Assembly (NCBI RefSeq): GCF_036046055.1 | Contig: NZ_CP107939.1 | Location: forward strand, 6,262,001-6,326,000 | Length of the DNA: 64,000 nucleotides | DNA from: Nocardia sp. NBC_00403 | Lineage (GTDB): Bacteria; Actinomycetota; Actinomycetes; Mycobacteriales; Mycobacteriaceae | Direction of reading: 5' to 3' | In this document: one piece after another, positions 17,953 to 27,359 of the stretch | How the letters are laid out: each line of letters opens with the position of its first letter | How positions within the stretch are numbered: position 1 is the first letter of the stretch | Notes under the pieces: model-generated | What the model was told of the DNA's origin: nothing | What the model saw: only the letters and a program-made list of their open reading frames with translations | The model's database searches: none | Position numbers and translations under genes: made by a program

Positions 17953-19167
17953 TCATTGTGGCGACCGCGTGTGTACCCGTCGCCACGACGGGATCGACAG
18001 GTAGGTCGCCGCGCGTAGCAACCACTCGACGGGACCGTAGGAATGCGTGCGCAGCCACCAGCTGCTCACTGCCAACTGCGTGGCGTAGGTCAGTAGGGCG
18101 ATGCCGATGACCCCGGCGGGCGGGATGGTGTCGACCAACGCGAAACCGTAGCCGGTGTAGACCGCCATCAACACCACCGATTGCGCGATGTAGTTCGACG
18201 CCGCCATTCGGCCTGCAGGCGCGAGCCATCCAATGACGCGAGCGGTGCGCGCCGACTGCGCAAGCAGCACGATCCCGGCGATGTAGGCGAAGGTCATCAG
18301 CGGGTTGATCAGTTCCTGCACACCGCCCCAGAAGGACGGCACCGGGCACCAGTCCATCGAGCCGGCGAACGACACCGCCGAGACCGGAAGGCCGACACCG
18401 AGACCGAGCCACAGCGCGCGAGGCGACCAGCGGCGCAACGTATCTCGGTCTTCGAACAGTTCGCGTCGGCCTGCCGCCATGCCGATCAGGAACAAGCCGA
18501 GACTGGTGATGCCCTGAGCGAACCAGATCAGCACCAGGAATCCCGGTGCCAGCGACACTTGGGTGGCAAAGGTGTCGGCCGAGCTTCCAGTGAACCCCTC
18601 GTGAATCTCTGGTAAGTCGAATACCTCTGCGAGGCCGCTGATCACGTCGGCCGAGCCGGGCAGAAAGGCCCAGACAGACCGCGCCGCGTAGAGGATCGCG
18701 CCGGTGATGACGGCGGTACGTGGTGGCAGCTTACGCAGCAGGATCAAAATCAGGCACAGGACCGCATACAGTGTCAGGATGTCGCCGATCCACAGCAGGA
18801 AAACGTGGGCGAGCCCGATTGCCATCAGCGCGGCGCAGCGCCGCAGCAGCTGGTTGTTCGGCGACGCGCCGGCCCGTTGCGCCGCCGCGACCTGCAGTGT
18901 GAACGAATAGCCGAACAGGAATGCGAACAGCAGGTAGAACCGGCCCGAGAACAACGCTTCCACCAGCCCACCGATGACGTGGTCGATGGCGCCGTCGAAG
19001 CGCGGCTTCGGATCGTCTTCGGTGCCGCCCGCCGACCAGAGCATGGTGGCGACAGTGACATTGGTGACCAGAATGCCGAACAGCGCGAACCCACGAAGCA
19101 TGTCGACTTCCGCGATCCGGCGACCGGACGTGGTGGCGGGCAGAACCGATTCGGTGGCTCCGGACAT
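17953..19167 (-). CDS. DUF418-family membrane protein
   Basis: A 404-residue polytopic membrane protein of the DUF418/DUF1624 type. It begins with the family motif RIAEVDMLRGFALFGILVTN (the R-x-x-x-x-D-x-x-R-G-F-A-x-x-G-I pattern) and carries about ten hydrophobic segments, with RMAASNYIAQSVV and the YGPVEWLLRAATY ending typical of the C-terminal DUF418 domain. Function is not established for the family; related proteins include acyltransferase-like fatty-acid or cell-envelope factors. The ATG at 19167 is preferred because the 34 codons upstream are arginine-rich and not family-like. Confidence 0.85.
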   Translation of the reverse strand: MSGATESVLPATTSGRRIAEVDMLRGFALFGILVTNVTVATMLWSAGGTEDDPKPRFDGAIDHVIGGLVEALFSGRFYLLFAFLFGYSFTLQVAAAQRAGASPNNQLLRRCAALMAIGLAHVFLLWIGDILTLYAVLCLILILLRKLPPRTAVITGAILYAARSVWAFLPGSADVISGLAEVFDLPEIHEGFTGSSADTFATQVSLAPGFLVLIWFAQGITSLGLFLIGMAAGRRELFEDRDTLRRWSPRALWLGLGVGLPVSAVSFAGSMDWCPVPSFWGGVQELINPLMTFAYIAGIVLLAQSARTARVIGWLAPAGRMAASNYIAQSVVLMAVYTGYGFALVDTIPPAGVIGIALLTYATQLAVSSWWLRTHSYGPVEWLLRAATYLSIPSWRRVHTRSPQ

Positions 19168-19278
19168 GATCTGAAAGTAGCCGCCCGTCTTGGAACGGTC
19201 GTCCCCCCGAGGTCGGATTCCACCCCTTACCCGATGCGCCGATGACCGCGACCTGCGGCGTATTGACACTGGCCGACC

Positions 19279-20046
19279 TCAGGCCAAATCCGCTACCTCC
19301 AGGTAGATCTCCCGTTCGACGGCGACCTCGGCGAGGAACCCGTCCGCGCCTTCGGCCGAGGCCGTCGCATGGAACGCCGCCACCGCGACCTCCCCGGTCC
19401 GCAACCGCTGCCCCGTGAACTCACGCTGCCCGAGCATGATCGGCTGCGCGTTCTCGAACTCCAGGTCTCGCACGTCGACCGGCAGCGGTACACCGAGCAT
19501 GTCGGTCACGGTGCCGGGAATCAGCCGCGCCACCACAATCTGGTCGAAACTCGGCCGCCGCCCGATCCGATGCGCCAGATATAACCGCCCGGCCCGCCCG
19601 AAACACAGGTGGGTGAGCAGTTCACCGCCACGATGAGGGTGCGGATCCAGCTGCGCGAACGACACGACCATTCGTACCTGCGCCAGCACATCCTTTGCGA
19701 TCGGCACCCCGCCACGCTCGCGGTGACCACGAATCAGGGTGCCGCGGAACGTCGTCCGCGGCTGCTCCCGACGCGGGTCCAGCTCGGCGACGGCGAATTC
19801 CTCCGTATCGAAGCAGTGGACGCCGCCGAACCCGATGCGCCGATCGGCGCCGAGAGCTCTGCGGCCGCGCTCATCCAGCTCTACATCGAGCACCACCTGA
19901 ATGTCGTATGGCGACACAAACATTGGACGATGCGAGAAATAGCAATCGATACCGGTGCCGAACACCACCATGCCATTGGTACCCGCCACGGTTGTGGTGT
20001 CGTGCTCGTCGGTGAACCTCAGCGTGCGGGTATGGGTCCCATTCAT
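19279..20046 (-). CDS. Conserved protein of unknown function
   Basis: A 255-residue soluble protein with no signal peptide or membrane segment. It starts with beta-strand-rich sequence (VVFGTGIDCYFSHRPMFVSP, then IQVVLDVELDERGR) and ends ATASAEGADGFLAEVAVERE. The GTG-free ATG start at 20046 is supported by AAAGGAG seven bases upstream. It follows no clear operon; the DUF418 gene downstream is 111 bases away on the same strand. I do not recognise a family. Codon use and GC are like its neighbours. Confidence 0.7.
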   Translation of the reverse strand: MNGTHTRTLRFTDEHDTTTVAGTNGMVVFGTGIDCYFSHRPMFVSPYDIQVVLDVELDERGRRALGADRRIGFGGVHCFDTEEFAVAELDPRREQPRTTFRGTLIRGHRERGGVPIAKDVLAQVRMVVSFAQLDPHPHRGGELLTHLCFGRAGRLYLAHRIGRRPSFDQIVVARLIPGTVTDMLGVPLPVDVRDLEFENAQPIMLGQREFTGQRLRTGEVAVAAFHATASAEGADGFLAEVAVEREIYLEVADLA

Positions 20047-20220
20047 GAGGAGGCTCCTTTCCCTCCAGCCCCTCGGCTCAGGATGCCGCGAACCGACCGC
20101 GCTGCAACGAGTGTCGTGCTACTCGAATCAGCGCGATCCGGCTACTCACCGGTCGGGATCGGAAGGTGGGCGGGACCACCGACGGCGTCCATTGCCGCCG
20201 TGGAAGCAGCGATCGACGCT

Positions 20221-21639
20221 TCAATTGTAGGTCTGTGTGACACTGTCGAGCAGGTGCTCGAGTGTGTCATAGGTGGGCGTCTCGATCACGTCGATCAGAT
20301 CGGCGGGCACCGGGACGTGGTTGTCCGCGGTGACTTTGGCGAACGGGGCGGTGTCGCCGGTGCGGAAGCCGTGTTCCGCGGCGAGCCGCTGCAGCTGCGG
20401 GTCGGTCGACAACAGCCGCCCGATTCGGTCGCCTTCGGCGTTGAGCGGCACCAGTGTGTGTTTGGACAGCACCGTCGGCGACGGGTAGGTCAGCACCATC
20501 CCCGGCTTGACCTGTCCGCGCGCCGCAGCCTCGACAAACTGAGCTTCATAGATCAGCACCAGCGGGGTCGGGCCCATGCCTGCGGAGAGGTACTCCTTGA
20601 ACGGGCCTTCACTGGAGTTCTCGGTGTAGCCCTGGCGGGCGAACAGCTTCGACACCGAGGACAGTACGGCCTGCTCGGCGGCGGGGCCCTGCACGATGGT
20701 GTTGTCATTGGCGACGTAACTGGCGATGGCCAGGTACATGGCGGCGGAGTTCGAGCTGCGCGGATCGGTCGTGGACACCACGATGTTCTTGCGCACCGGA
20801 TAGGCCGTGTTGCCCGGCAGGAAATCCCACTGGGTATCGGTGCGGGCGAGCTCGAGGTAGCGGGCCATGTCGAAGGTGGCGACCGGACCGGGACGCACGA
20901 CACCCGCCGCGGTCAGCAGATCCGCGATCGGCTGGAAAGTCGCGATCGCCATCGGCGAGGAGAATGGCGTGTATTTCGCGGTGATGTTGCGGGCACGCTG
21001 GATGCGTTCGGCGGCGGGACCGCTCGACGGGAAAGCGAAATCGTATTTGCTCAGATCGACCGAGGTGGCGATCTGACGGGAACCGGCCGGATCGACCTCG
21101 ATCTTCACACCGTTGCGGGCCAGCGCCTCGACAACTTTCGGGTCGGAGAAGAACGCGATCTTCTCCGACCCGACCACGCCGTGCAACGTGGCAGGCGATT
21201 GCGCGACAGGCCCTGTGATAGCAGGTGAATCTGTTTGGCGCACAGCAATTGTCACCACAATGGCGGCGACAATAGCGGCAGCCGCGATCGACAGCGCCGC
21301 GGTGCGCTTGCCGGCGAAGACCGCGCCGATGGACTGTCTCAGATCCGTGTTCCGCAGTCTGCCGGCGCCCGATTGCGCTGTCGAGGGAGCAGATTCGGCC
21401 ACCGAGAAGACCGTGCCGTCCTCGGCCGAGGACGGCGCCGCCTCCAGTTCCCGCCGGGCAATACGTTCGACCAGAATGGGGACGAACTCTCGAACGGGAT
21501 GGCCGTCGAAGCGACTGCGCGCGGCGCCGACCACGGTCTCGACGCGCTCGACAGGGTAAGTATCGGTGAAGCTTTCGACCAGACGATCGGTCAACCGGCG
21601 GATCGCCTGCTCTTCGCGAACAGTAGGAACACCCACCAC
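20221..21639 (-). CDS. Membrane-anchored solute-binding-like protein with N-terminal three-helix domain
   Basis: A 472-residue protein in three parts. Residues 1-70 hold a small helical domain seen in many Nocardia proteins (LVESFTDTYPVERVETVVGA, DGHPVREFVPILVERIARRE). Residues 113-133 are a single membrane helix. The remainder resembles an extracellular substrate-binding (SBP_bac_11-type) domain, with KIAFFSDPKVVEALARNGV, KYDFAFPSSGPAAERI, and PLVLIYEAQFVEAAARG. It may act as a cell-surface sensor or adaptor rather than a transporter component, as no permease is near. The subtilase gene upstream on the same strand is separated by about 560 bases. Confidence 0.7.
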   Translation of the reverse strand: MVGVPTVREEQAIRRLTDRLVESFTDTYPVERVETVVGAARSRFDGHPVREFVPILVERIARRELEAAPSSAEDGTVFSVAESAPSTAQSGAGRLRNTDLRQSIGAVFAGKRTAALSIAAAAIVAAIVVTIAVRQTDSPAITGPVAQSPATLHGVVGSEKIAFFSDPKVVEALARNGVKIEVDPAGSRQIATSVDLSKYDFAFPSSGPAAERIQRARNITAKYTPFSSPMAIATFQPIADLLTAAGVVRPGPVATFDMARYLELARTDTQWDFLPGNTAYPVRKNIVVSTTDPRSSNSAAMYLAIASYVANDNTIVQGPAAEQAVLSSVSKLFARQGYTENSSEGPFKEYLSAGMGPTPLVLIYEAQFVEAAARGQVKPGMVLTYPSPTVLSKHTLVPLNAEGDRIGRLLSTDPQLQRLAAEHGFRTGDTAPFAKVTADNHVPVPADLIDVIETPTYDTLEHLLDSVTQTYN

Positions 21640-22198
21640 AATCTCCTCGGCCTCGAATCGGTCTGGAGTCGCGAGAAGGTCACCTGGCCTGCCCGCGCCG
21701 CGCCGAACGCTACCGGCATTTCCGGGTGGTCGACACCGCGGCGTTCACCACTCTTGGAGACATTCGACGCAATAATTCGTGCGCCGACGGACTGTCGGAA
21801 TATCCGGATTCAACGGCCTTTTACCATGTCAGAGCCTTGCCGGAACAGCGATCTCCGCGCCGAAGGGCAAGTTCGGCATCCGCGAGACGACTTCCGCCCG
21901 CCGTCCTTGTGGCACGCAAAGTTCAACGCCCCCACGGATACTCGCCACCAGACGTTGCCCTGATGTTTGCAGTGCCGCGAAGACACCCCACCATGGCGAG
22001 GGCCGCCGGACCGAGCAGTACGAGCCGGGTCACGTAACCAGCATTTGCTCTGTCACAACCCTTTTCGGCCATGCCCGCCCGACCCCGACGAAACCGAGGA
22101 CGGCGAATCACGACCGCCCACGGTCCGATCAGCCAGATCAGCATCGCCACGGTGGCGACGAGACCAGCCGCCGATCCGACGTCGCGATATGAGTGGAA
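21640..22198. other. Intergenic region after the subtilase gene; in-frame hydrophobic extension on the minus strand
   Basis: No independent gene is certain. Immediately after the subtilase TAG, the same frame stays open from 22198 down to about 21923 and encodes a membrane-like segment (AAGLVATVAMLIWLIGPWAV, then a basic RRPRFRRGR, then a second hydrophobic run TRLVLLGPAALAMVGC). The only plausible internal start is a GTG at 22150 in the middle of the first segment. The rest (21640-21920) shows nothing. Confidence 0.45.
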
Positions 22199-23674
22199 CT
22201 ACACCTCTGGTGTCGGTTCGATCAGTGTGCGCAGGTCGGGCAAATTGCCGATGCGCTGGGTCGCGGGCCGCTGTGGCGCGTCGGTCTGCGGTGATCCGGT
22301 TTCACGCAGTCGCGCGCGAATCTGCGCCGGCGTCTTGCGGCCCGAGCTCGCGGCAGAGATGCCCTGGTAGGAGGCGACAGCGCCGACCACGATCGGCGAC
22401 GCGCTGGAGGTGCCGCTGAAGATGTCGGTGTACCAGAGGTCCTCGTCGGAGCCGCCCTGCAGGTCGCCGTATCCGGTGGTGGTCACCTCACGCCCCCAGC
22501 CCTGCACGTCGACGCGAGAGCCGTAGTTGGAGAAGGCCAGTCGCGACCGCGCCGGTCCGTGATCGCGGCCGTGGAATCCGGGTGGCGGAGCGCCCGCACC
22601 GACGACAATGGCGCCGGAGTCCACGCTGCCACCACGGAACGGATTGCGCCACGACACCGGGAACTCGGCAGGACGCGTGTCGTACAACGCATCGTCCAGG
22701 TTCTCGGCCCCGTTTCCGCCTGCCTCGACCACGATGACACCGCGGCCGATGGCGTAGCGGATCGCGGCGTTGTCGTCGGGCCACCATTCGATCGCGATGT
22801 AGCCGCGCTGATCGGGCCGCCCCGCATAGTTGAATCGAGGTCCGGGCCGGTGCAGCTCGAGCAGGATGATGTCTCCGGCGCTCAGAGCGTCCGCGGCCGT
22901 GCGAATCGCGGCCGCGGAGCCGGCTCCCCCGAAGATCGACACCGCCCGGATACTCGCCTCGGGCGCAATGCCGGTGATACCGAAGGCATTCACGTCGCCG
23001 CTGATCTCACCGGCCACCGCAGTGCCGTGGTCGCGCCAACCCAGGTCGGCGGACGGACTGCCGCCGATCACGCCACCCTGGTTGTCGAGCAAGTCTTCAT
23101 GGGTGAACCGCCAAGCGCCCTCGACGTCGACGATGCGAATCCCGGTGCCGCGGCCGCCCGGTCGAGTCCAGGCCCAGCGTGCGTTGACGCCTTGCGGCGC
23201 CGCGTCCAGATAGCCCTGGCGCGCTTCGAAATTCGGAGTCACCGGCGGTGCGTCGACGAGCGAGGGTGCGACATCGACACCCGCATCGATCGGCGGCGCG
23301 ATGGGCGGTTCGGCGGGCGGCTTGATGTAGGCGGCAGCCACCGAGTCGTCCGCGCGCAGCCAGGCGGCAACGGCTTCCGGATCGGCAACGCCGTGCACCG
23401 AGAAATAGTTCAGATAGTCCGCACCCTCCGGCTCCCCCGCGGTATCGGCCAACTTGCGTCGGAGTCGACTGGCGGGCCCGAAGATTCGGACAATCTCGGC
23501 ACCCGGGGGCAGCAGGTCGGCCACATGCGATTGGGTGGATCGGCTGGTGTCCAGTGCGATCTCGTCGATAGCCGATGTCGTGCGTTCGGTGACGACGATC
23601 AGCTCCGCGGCCGACCGGGTCGCCCCCGCCTGCGCCGACCCATCCGAACTGTGCCGCCGGTGTGTTGATGCCAT
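22199..23674 (-). CDS. Subtilisin-like serine protease (peptidase S8) without signal peptide
   Basis: A 491-residue S8 protease. Catalytic residues are Asp183 (RIVDVEGAW), His216 (RDHGTAVAG), Ser423 (GTSSASPIV), with the oxyanion Asn321 (EAGGNGAEN). About 170 residues precede the catalytic domain, including a proline-rich linker (PPAEPPIAPPIDAG). No signal peptide or twin-arginine signal is visible, so it may be cytoplasmic or exported by an unusual route. The ATG at 23674 is chosen over a TTG at 23686, though neither has a clear ribosome binding site. It lies upstream of the solute-binding-like protein gene on the same strand. Confidence 0.85.
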   Translation of the reverse strand: MASTHRRHSSDGSAQAGATRSAAELIVVTERTTSAIDEIALDTSRSTQSHVADLLPPGAEIVRIFGPASRLRRKLADTAGEPEGADYLNYFSVHGVADPEAVAAWLRADDSVAAAYIKPPAEPPIAPPIDAGVDVAPSLVDAPPVTPNFEARQGYLDAAPQGVNARWAWTRPGGRGTGIRIVDVEGAWRFTHEDLLDNQGGVIGGSPSADLGWRDHGTAVAGEISGDVNAFGITGIAPEASIRAVSIFGGAGSAAAIRTAADALSAGDIILLELHRPGPRFNYAGRPDQRGYIAIEWWPDDNAAIRYAIGRGVIVVEAGGNGAENLDDALYDTRPAEFPVSWRNPFRGGSVDSGAIVVGAGAPPPGFHGRDHGPARSRLAFSNYGSRVDVQGWGREVTTTGYGDLQGGSDEDLWYTDIFSGTSSASPIVVGAVASYQGISAASSGRKTPAQIRARLRETGSPQTDAPQRPATQRIGNLPDLRTLIEPTPEV

Positions 23675-23711
23675 GCGCACAGTCAATCAATTGCCCGCCC
23701 CGCCCGCCAGC

Positions 23712-24308
23712 TCAGTTGGGCGCCACCGGAACCCGAGCCGACTCCGGCAATCTCACCAGACCGCCGCGGCCACGGCCTACCGAGAGGATCTCCAATGCGC
23801 CGAACACCGTGAGCAGACCGCCGGCCACCAGCGCCAAGACGTCCAGCGAATCGAAGGGCACCACGATCACCACGATCCCCATCACCATCGTGGCCACGCC
23901 GAACAGTTCCTGCTTACCGCCGTCGCGCAGCCCGTCGTGCCACACCGCCACGGTGGCCTGGGTGACCCCGCGGATCGCCCAGCCGATGCCGACCCACAGG
24001 GCAAGCAACAGCACCGAATTCCCGCTGCGCAAGCACAGCACCGCCAGGCACACCGACATCGCGCCACTGACGAAGATCAGCACCCGCAGCGGCATCGCGA
24101 ACCGCGAGCCGATCGCGATGGTCATCTGCAATACGCCACTGAGCACCAGATACAGCCCGAAAAGCAGCTCCGCGATCGCCACCGATTTGTGTGGCCACAC
24201 CGCGATGACCACACCGAGGATCACCGAGCAGGTACCAGCGACAAGAACCGCCTGCCTCGCCGCATGAAAAAGCACACCGCCACGCCCCGCACTCTCGTTT
24301 TCGGGCAT
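23712..24308 (-). CDS. HdeD/DUF308-family membrane protein
   Basis: A 198-residue protein with six hydrophobic segments in three pairs, as in the HdeD/DUF308 family. Recognisable stretches are GVVIAVWPHKSVAIAELLFG, GLYLVLSGVLQM, LWVGIGWAIRGVTQATVAV, and MGIVVIVVPFDSLDVLALV. In enterobacteria HdeD is linked to acid resistance; the role in actinobacteria is unknown. The ATG at 24308 is preferred because 54 in-frame codons upstream have no family character and overlap the neighbouring gene. Confidence 0.82.
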   Translation of the reverse strand: MPENESAGRGGVLFHAARQAVLVAGTCSVILGVVIAVWPHKSVAIAELLFGLYLVLSGVLQMTIAIGSRFAMPLRVLIFVSGAMSVCLAVLCLRSGNSVLLLALWVGIGWAIRGVTQATVAVWHDGLRDGGKQELFGVATMVMGIVVIVVPFDSLDVLALVAGGLLTVFGALEILSVGRGRGGLVRLPESARVPVAPN

Positions 24309-24354
24309 AGCTACATGATATGACCCCGATGTGCAGATAGCCGGTTGTTTGCAA

Positions 24355-24984
24355 TCACATTCGCGCGGTGAGAATAATCCCGCGCGTGTCGGTGCCGTCC
24401 GGAAGGCGCCACGGCGCGGTGACGTGCGGACTCTGCGACACGCCGCCGGAGCGCAGAAACCGCTCGACACGCAGGATCACACCATCCTTCGTGGCGATGT
24501 CGGTGCTGTCGGCCCCATCGACCACCGACGCCGATTCCACGGCCTGCGACACGATGTCGGCGGCGGCCACGATGACCGAAAGATCCGTTGTGTCGCTGTC
24601 GTTCTGGGCCTGCGGCCGCGCCTTCCCTGCCAACATCGCGATCAGCTGCGCAACCAGCACCGGGTCATGAATTCCGTCGTAGATCCACCGTTGCCCGAGC
24701 ACGCCGTGCAACGAAGTGCCGACGAGGCCGTCCTCGGCATTCTCGAGCGGGCCACCTCGATAGGTGAGCGGAACAAGATAGACAGCCGGCTCGACACCGG
24801 AACTATCGGCGATCACCATGAATTCGATGCCGACCTCGCCTGCCGGATCATCGAGACGGAACCCGCCGGCTTTGCTCAGCTGCGGCGGCCGCCCACTCGC
24901 GTGATACCAGGTCCGCGTCGGCAACCAGGATGCGAGCAATTCCAGCTTGCCGGGCGACATGGAGGTCTGATGGATAACGGCCAT
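24355..24984 (-). CDS. Maltokinase N-terminal cap-like protein
   Basis: A 209-residue protein opening AVIHQTSMSPGKLELLASWL and containing AVYLVPLTYRGGPLENAEDG and GTSLHGVLGQRWIYDGIHDP. These match the stand-alone proteins related to the N-terminal cap domain of actinobacterial maltokinase, often annotated misleadingly as 1,4-alpha-glucan branching protein. The kinase domain itself is absent, so catalysis is unlikely. It may bind a sugar phosphate or a protein partner. Neighbours do not clarify its job. Confidence 0.8.
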   Translation of the reverse strand: MAVIHQTSMSPGKLELLASWLPTRTWYHASGRPPQLSKAGGFRLDDPAGEVGIEFMVIADSSGVEPAVYLVPLTYRGGPLENAEDGLVGTSLHGVLGQRWIYDGIHDPVLVAQLIAMLAGKARPQAQNDSDTTDLSVIVAAADIVSQAVESASVVDGADSTDIATKDGVILRVERFLRSGGVSQSPHVTAPWRLPDGTDTRGIILTARM

Positions 24985-25015
24985 GCCGAACCCTAACCTG
25001 ATCGCTCGGTAGGCC

Positions 25016-25684
25016 TCAGGCGGCAGCGAGCTCGGGCTCGTGCGCGACCGTGGCGCTGCGCCAGAGTTCGACAGCGATCCAGCAGGCGCCGACAGTCACC
25101 AGCGCGCCCCAGCCGACCCGCCCCGCATGCGGCAGGTAGAAGTGTGGCAGGTAGACGACCATGGAGACTGCCATCGGAACACCGCTCCAGCGCGCCAGGA
25201 TCCCCGATCGCCAGATCGCCACGGCCGCGAGAATCGCCGCGGCGGCTATCAGTGCGAGACCGAGGGCGAAGACGGTGACCGCGATGGAGTCCATCCGAAA
25301 GTCGTTGCCCACCTTGGTCAACGAGGCATCACCGTCGGCCACGGCGCGGGCGCCGATGGCCTGCAGCCCGTACACCTCGGCACCATAGTAGGAGATCGTC
25401 AGCGCCGAGCCGATGTAACCGAGGGTGGCGGCCAGGTAGGCGAGCTGCTCGCTCCGGTTGTCCTGCAGCCGATTTCGCAATGCACCCCAGCCGAGCGGAA
25501 TGAGAATCAAGCCGAGGATGGCTGCGACATGTCCGACTGCCCATCCGGTCGACGCCCACGAGGCGGCGCCTTCGAGGGTGTCCTGGTCTTTGCGCGGGGC
25601 GGCGGTCTCGTAGACGAGGAAGAGGACTCCGGCGAGCGCGAGGCCGACAGCGCCGATACGAGTACGTGATTGATGGCCGTTCAC
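25016..25684 (-). CDS. Polytopic membrane protein, DUF998/DUF4386-like
   Basis: A 222-residue protein with about six hydrophobic segments (IGAVGLALAGVLFLVYE, WAVGHVAAILGLILIPLGWG, LAYLAATLGYIGSALTISYY, FALGLALIAAAAILAAVAIW and two near the C terminus). Function unknown. The GTG at 25684 is chosen because AGGAG lies five bases upstream; a longer in-frame extension to 25831 runs through the operator region and lacks support. Two copies of an AGAGC-type palindrome sit just upstream, so the gene is probably under a specific repressor not encoded next to it. Confidence 0.72.
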   Translation of the reverse strand: MNGHQSRTRIGAVGLALAGVLFLVYETAAPRKDQDTLEGAASWASTGWAVGHVAAILGLILIPLGWGALRNRLQDNRSEQLAYLAATLGYIGSALTISYYGAEVYGLQAIGARAVADGDASLTKVGNDFRMDSIAVTVFALGLALIAAAAILAAVAIWRSGILARWSGVPMAVSMVVYLPHFYLPHAGRVGWGALVTVGACWIAVELWRSATVAHEPELAAA

Positions 25685-25714
25685 TGGAACTCCTGACGAT
25701 CCGAACAAGAACAG

Positions 25715-25780
25715 AGAGCACTGCTCTAGATTGAGGCCGACGATTCCACACTCCAACGGGAAAAACAAGAGCAGCGCTCT
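25715..25780. promoter_or_regulatory. Two similar palindromes ahead of the membrane protein gene
   Basis: AGAGCA-C-TGCTCT (25715-25727) and AGAGC-AGC-GCTCT (25768-25780) share the form AGAGCANNGCTCT, with starts 53 bases apart, in the leader of the minus-strand gene starting at 25684. Such paired palindromes resemble TetR-type operators. The second is followed on the plus strand by a T-run, so it could also work as a hairpin. Confidence 0.65.
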
Positions 25781-26005
25781 CTTTTTCGCACCGGCAACTG
25801 GTCTCATGAGCCAGATCGCCGGCAGATCCACCGTCGCTCAGAGTTGCCGTGCCGCATACTCCAGCTGCGGACTGCGAAGCGATGGGCGGTGCCGCCGACC
25901 CGAGCAGCCTCCTGCGCCACTGGCGCCTGAACCCGATTCCAGACCCGGCCTGACTGTCGCCACACCGGAAGCGTTGAGACTTCCGGAAATTCGTCGCTCA
26001 GCCGA

Positions 26006-27013
26006 TTATTCGGCGACCAGCGAAGCATCCGCGACGGCCCGCCCGATGAGCTCGACCGAGCGCACCCGGTCACCGATCTGCGTGGCGTGGTGGGCCAGGA
26101 TCAGCTCGTCGGCCTGGATGGGCGCGGCGAATTCGTCGAGGTAGTCACGTACTTCGGCGGGCGTGCCGACAGCGGTGTAGCGGGTCATCGAGGCAAGCTG
26201 ACCGCCATTGGGCGAGGCAAGAAACGCGTCGATCTCCGCATCACTGAATGTGTTGCCCGCAGCGCCACGAGACACCATCGCCCGCGCCCGAGCCCGATAC
26301 GCGATCGTCTTCTGCGCCGCCGCCTCGTCGTGGTCCTCGGCCGCGAACACATTGACACCGGCCATCACGTACGGTTCGGCCTGCTGATCCGACGGCCGAA
26401 AACTGTCGCGGTAGACCGCGACCGCCTGATGCAAAGCGTCCGGTGCGAAGTGGGACGCGAAGGCGTATGGCAGACCGAGCTGCGCGGCAAGCTGCGCACC
26501 GAACAGCGACGACCCCAGAATGTAGAGCGGCACAACCCCTTCCGCCCGCGGAACGGCCTGCACGCCCGGTATCCGCGACCGACCCGTCAGATACCCCTGC
26601 AGTTCCAGCACGTCCTGCGGAAAAGAGTCCGCCGAATTCGGATTACGCCGTAGTGCGAGCATCGTCTTCTGGTCGCTGCCAGGCGCGCGGCCGAGCCCGA
26701 GGTCGATCCGCCCGGGAAACAGCGTCTCCAGGGTGCCGAACTGCTCCGCGATCACCAGCGGCGAGTGGTTGGGCAGCATGATGCCGCCGGAGCCGAGCCG
26801 AATGGTGTCGGTGTGCGCCGCGACATGGCCGATCAGAACGCTCGTTGCACTGGAGGCGATGGAAGCCATGTTGTGATGCTCGGCGTACCAGACGCGCCGA
26901 TAACCGGAGCGCTCGGCGGCCCGGGCCAGCGCGACGCTGTTGTCGAAACTATCGCGCGCGGTTTGGCCCGGCGCGATCGACGCGAGATCGAGAATGGATA
27001 GTGCGGTGGGCAT
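26006..27013 (-). CDS. LLM-class flavin-dependent oxidoreductase (luciferase-like)
   Basis: A 335-residue bacterial luciferase-like monooxygenase of the MsnO8/YhbW group, a TIM-barrel enzyme that probably uses FMNH2. Typical segments are [20 protein letters not shown] near residue 36, [20 protein letters not shown] near 72, [17 protein letters not shown] near 99, and [20 protein letters not shown]. Substrate unknown. It lies 18 bases downstream of a minus-strand arsR gene, so the two form a small operon controlled from the operator ahead of arsR. Confidence 0.92.
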   Translation of the reverse strand: MPTALSILDLASIAPGQTARDSFDNSVALARAAERSGYRRVWYAEHHNMASIASSATSVLIGHVAAHTDTIRLGSGGIMLPNHSPLVIAEQFGTLETLFPGRIDLGLGRAPGSDQKTMLALRRNPNSADSFPQDVLELQGYLTGRSRIPGVQAVPRAEGVVPLYILGSSLFGAQLAAQLGLPYAFASHFAPDALHQAVAVYRDSFRPSDQQAEPYVMAGVNVFAAEDHDEAAAQKTIAYRARARAMVSRGAAGNTFSDAEIDAFLASPNGGQLASMTRYTAVGTPAEVRDYLDEFAAPIQADELILAHHATQIGDRVRSVELIGRAVADASLVAE

Positions 27014-27031
27014 AGAGCTGCCTTTCCTGGG

Positions 27032-27325
27032 TCAGAGCACGCGTTGAAGTTGTTCGGTGAAGGCAGTGATACGGGAGTCGTCACGTCGGTAGTAGGTCCA
27101 CTGCCCCCGCCGCGTAGCGCACAGAAACCCGACGCGCTGCAGGATTGCCAGATGCGCCGACATGGTCGAGGCCGAAGTCCCGGCTTTCTGCTGGAGCAGG
27201 CCCACACAGACCCCAAGTTCGGCTGCCTCTCCCGCTCGCTCCGGGAAGCTCGCATCAGGATCCTTGAGCCACTCCAGGATGCGCAGCCGGGTCTCGTTGG
27301 CCAAGGCCTTACATTCGTCGAGCAC
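27032..27325 (-). CDS. ArsR-family winged-helix regulator
   Basis: A 97-residue regulator with the opening CKALANETRLRILEWLK, recognition region SASTMSAHLAILQRVGFL and wing ATRRGQWTYYRRD. One cysteine pair candidate (Cys5, Cys40) exists, but no CxC metal site is clear. It starts with GTG and is followed by the luciferase-like oxidoreductase gene. The AT-rich imperfect palindrome at 27344-27359 directly upstream is the likely autoregulatory site. Confidence 0.9.
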   Translation of the reverse strand: MLDECKALANETRLRILEWLKDPDASFPERAGEAAELGVCVGLLQQKAGTSASTMSAHLAILQRVGFLCATRRGQWTYYRRDDSRITAFTEQLQRVL

Positions 27326-27343
27326 ACGACCACCCTTCGATAT

Positions 27344-27359
27344 TTCGCTAATTAACGAA
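27344..27359. promoter_or_regulatory. Probable ArsR operator
   Basis: TTCGCTAATTAACGAA is a 16-bp palindrome with one mismatched pair, lying 18 bases before the arsR start in an AT-rich patch. Its position and form fit an ArsR binding site controlling the arsR-luciferase-like oxidoreductase pair. Confidence 0.5.

Noticed and set aside
19609..21228. A 539-codon open frame across two minus-strand genes
   Set aside because: It crosses a gene boundary and reads as histidine/arginine-rich shadow sequence.
22559..23668. A 369-codon open frame opposite the subtilase gene
   Set aside because: Low-complexity, Arg/Gly-rich product with no start signal; the subtilase on the other strand has all catalytic residues.
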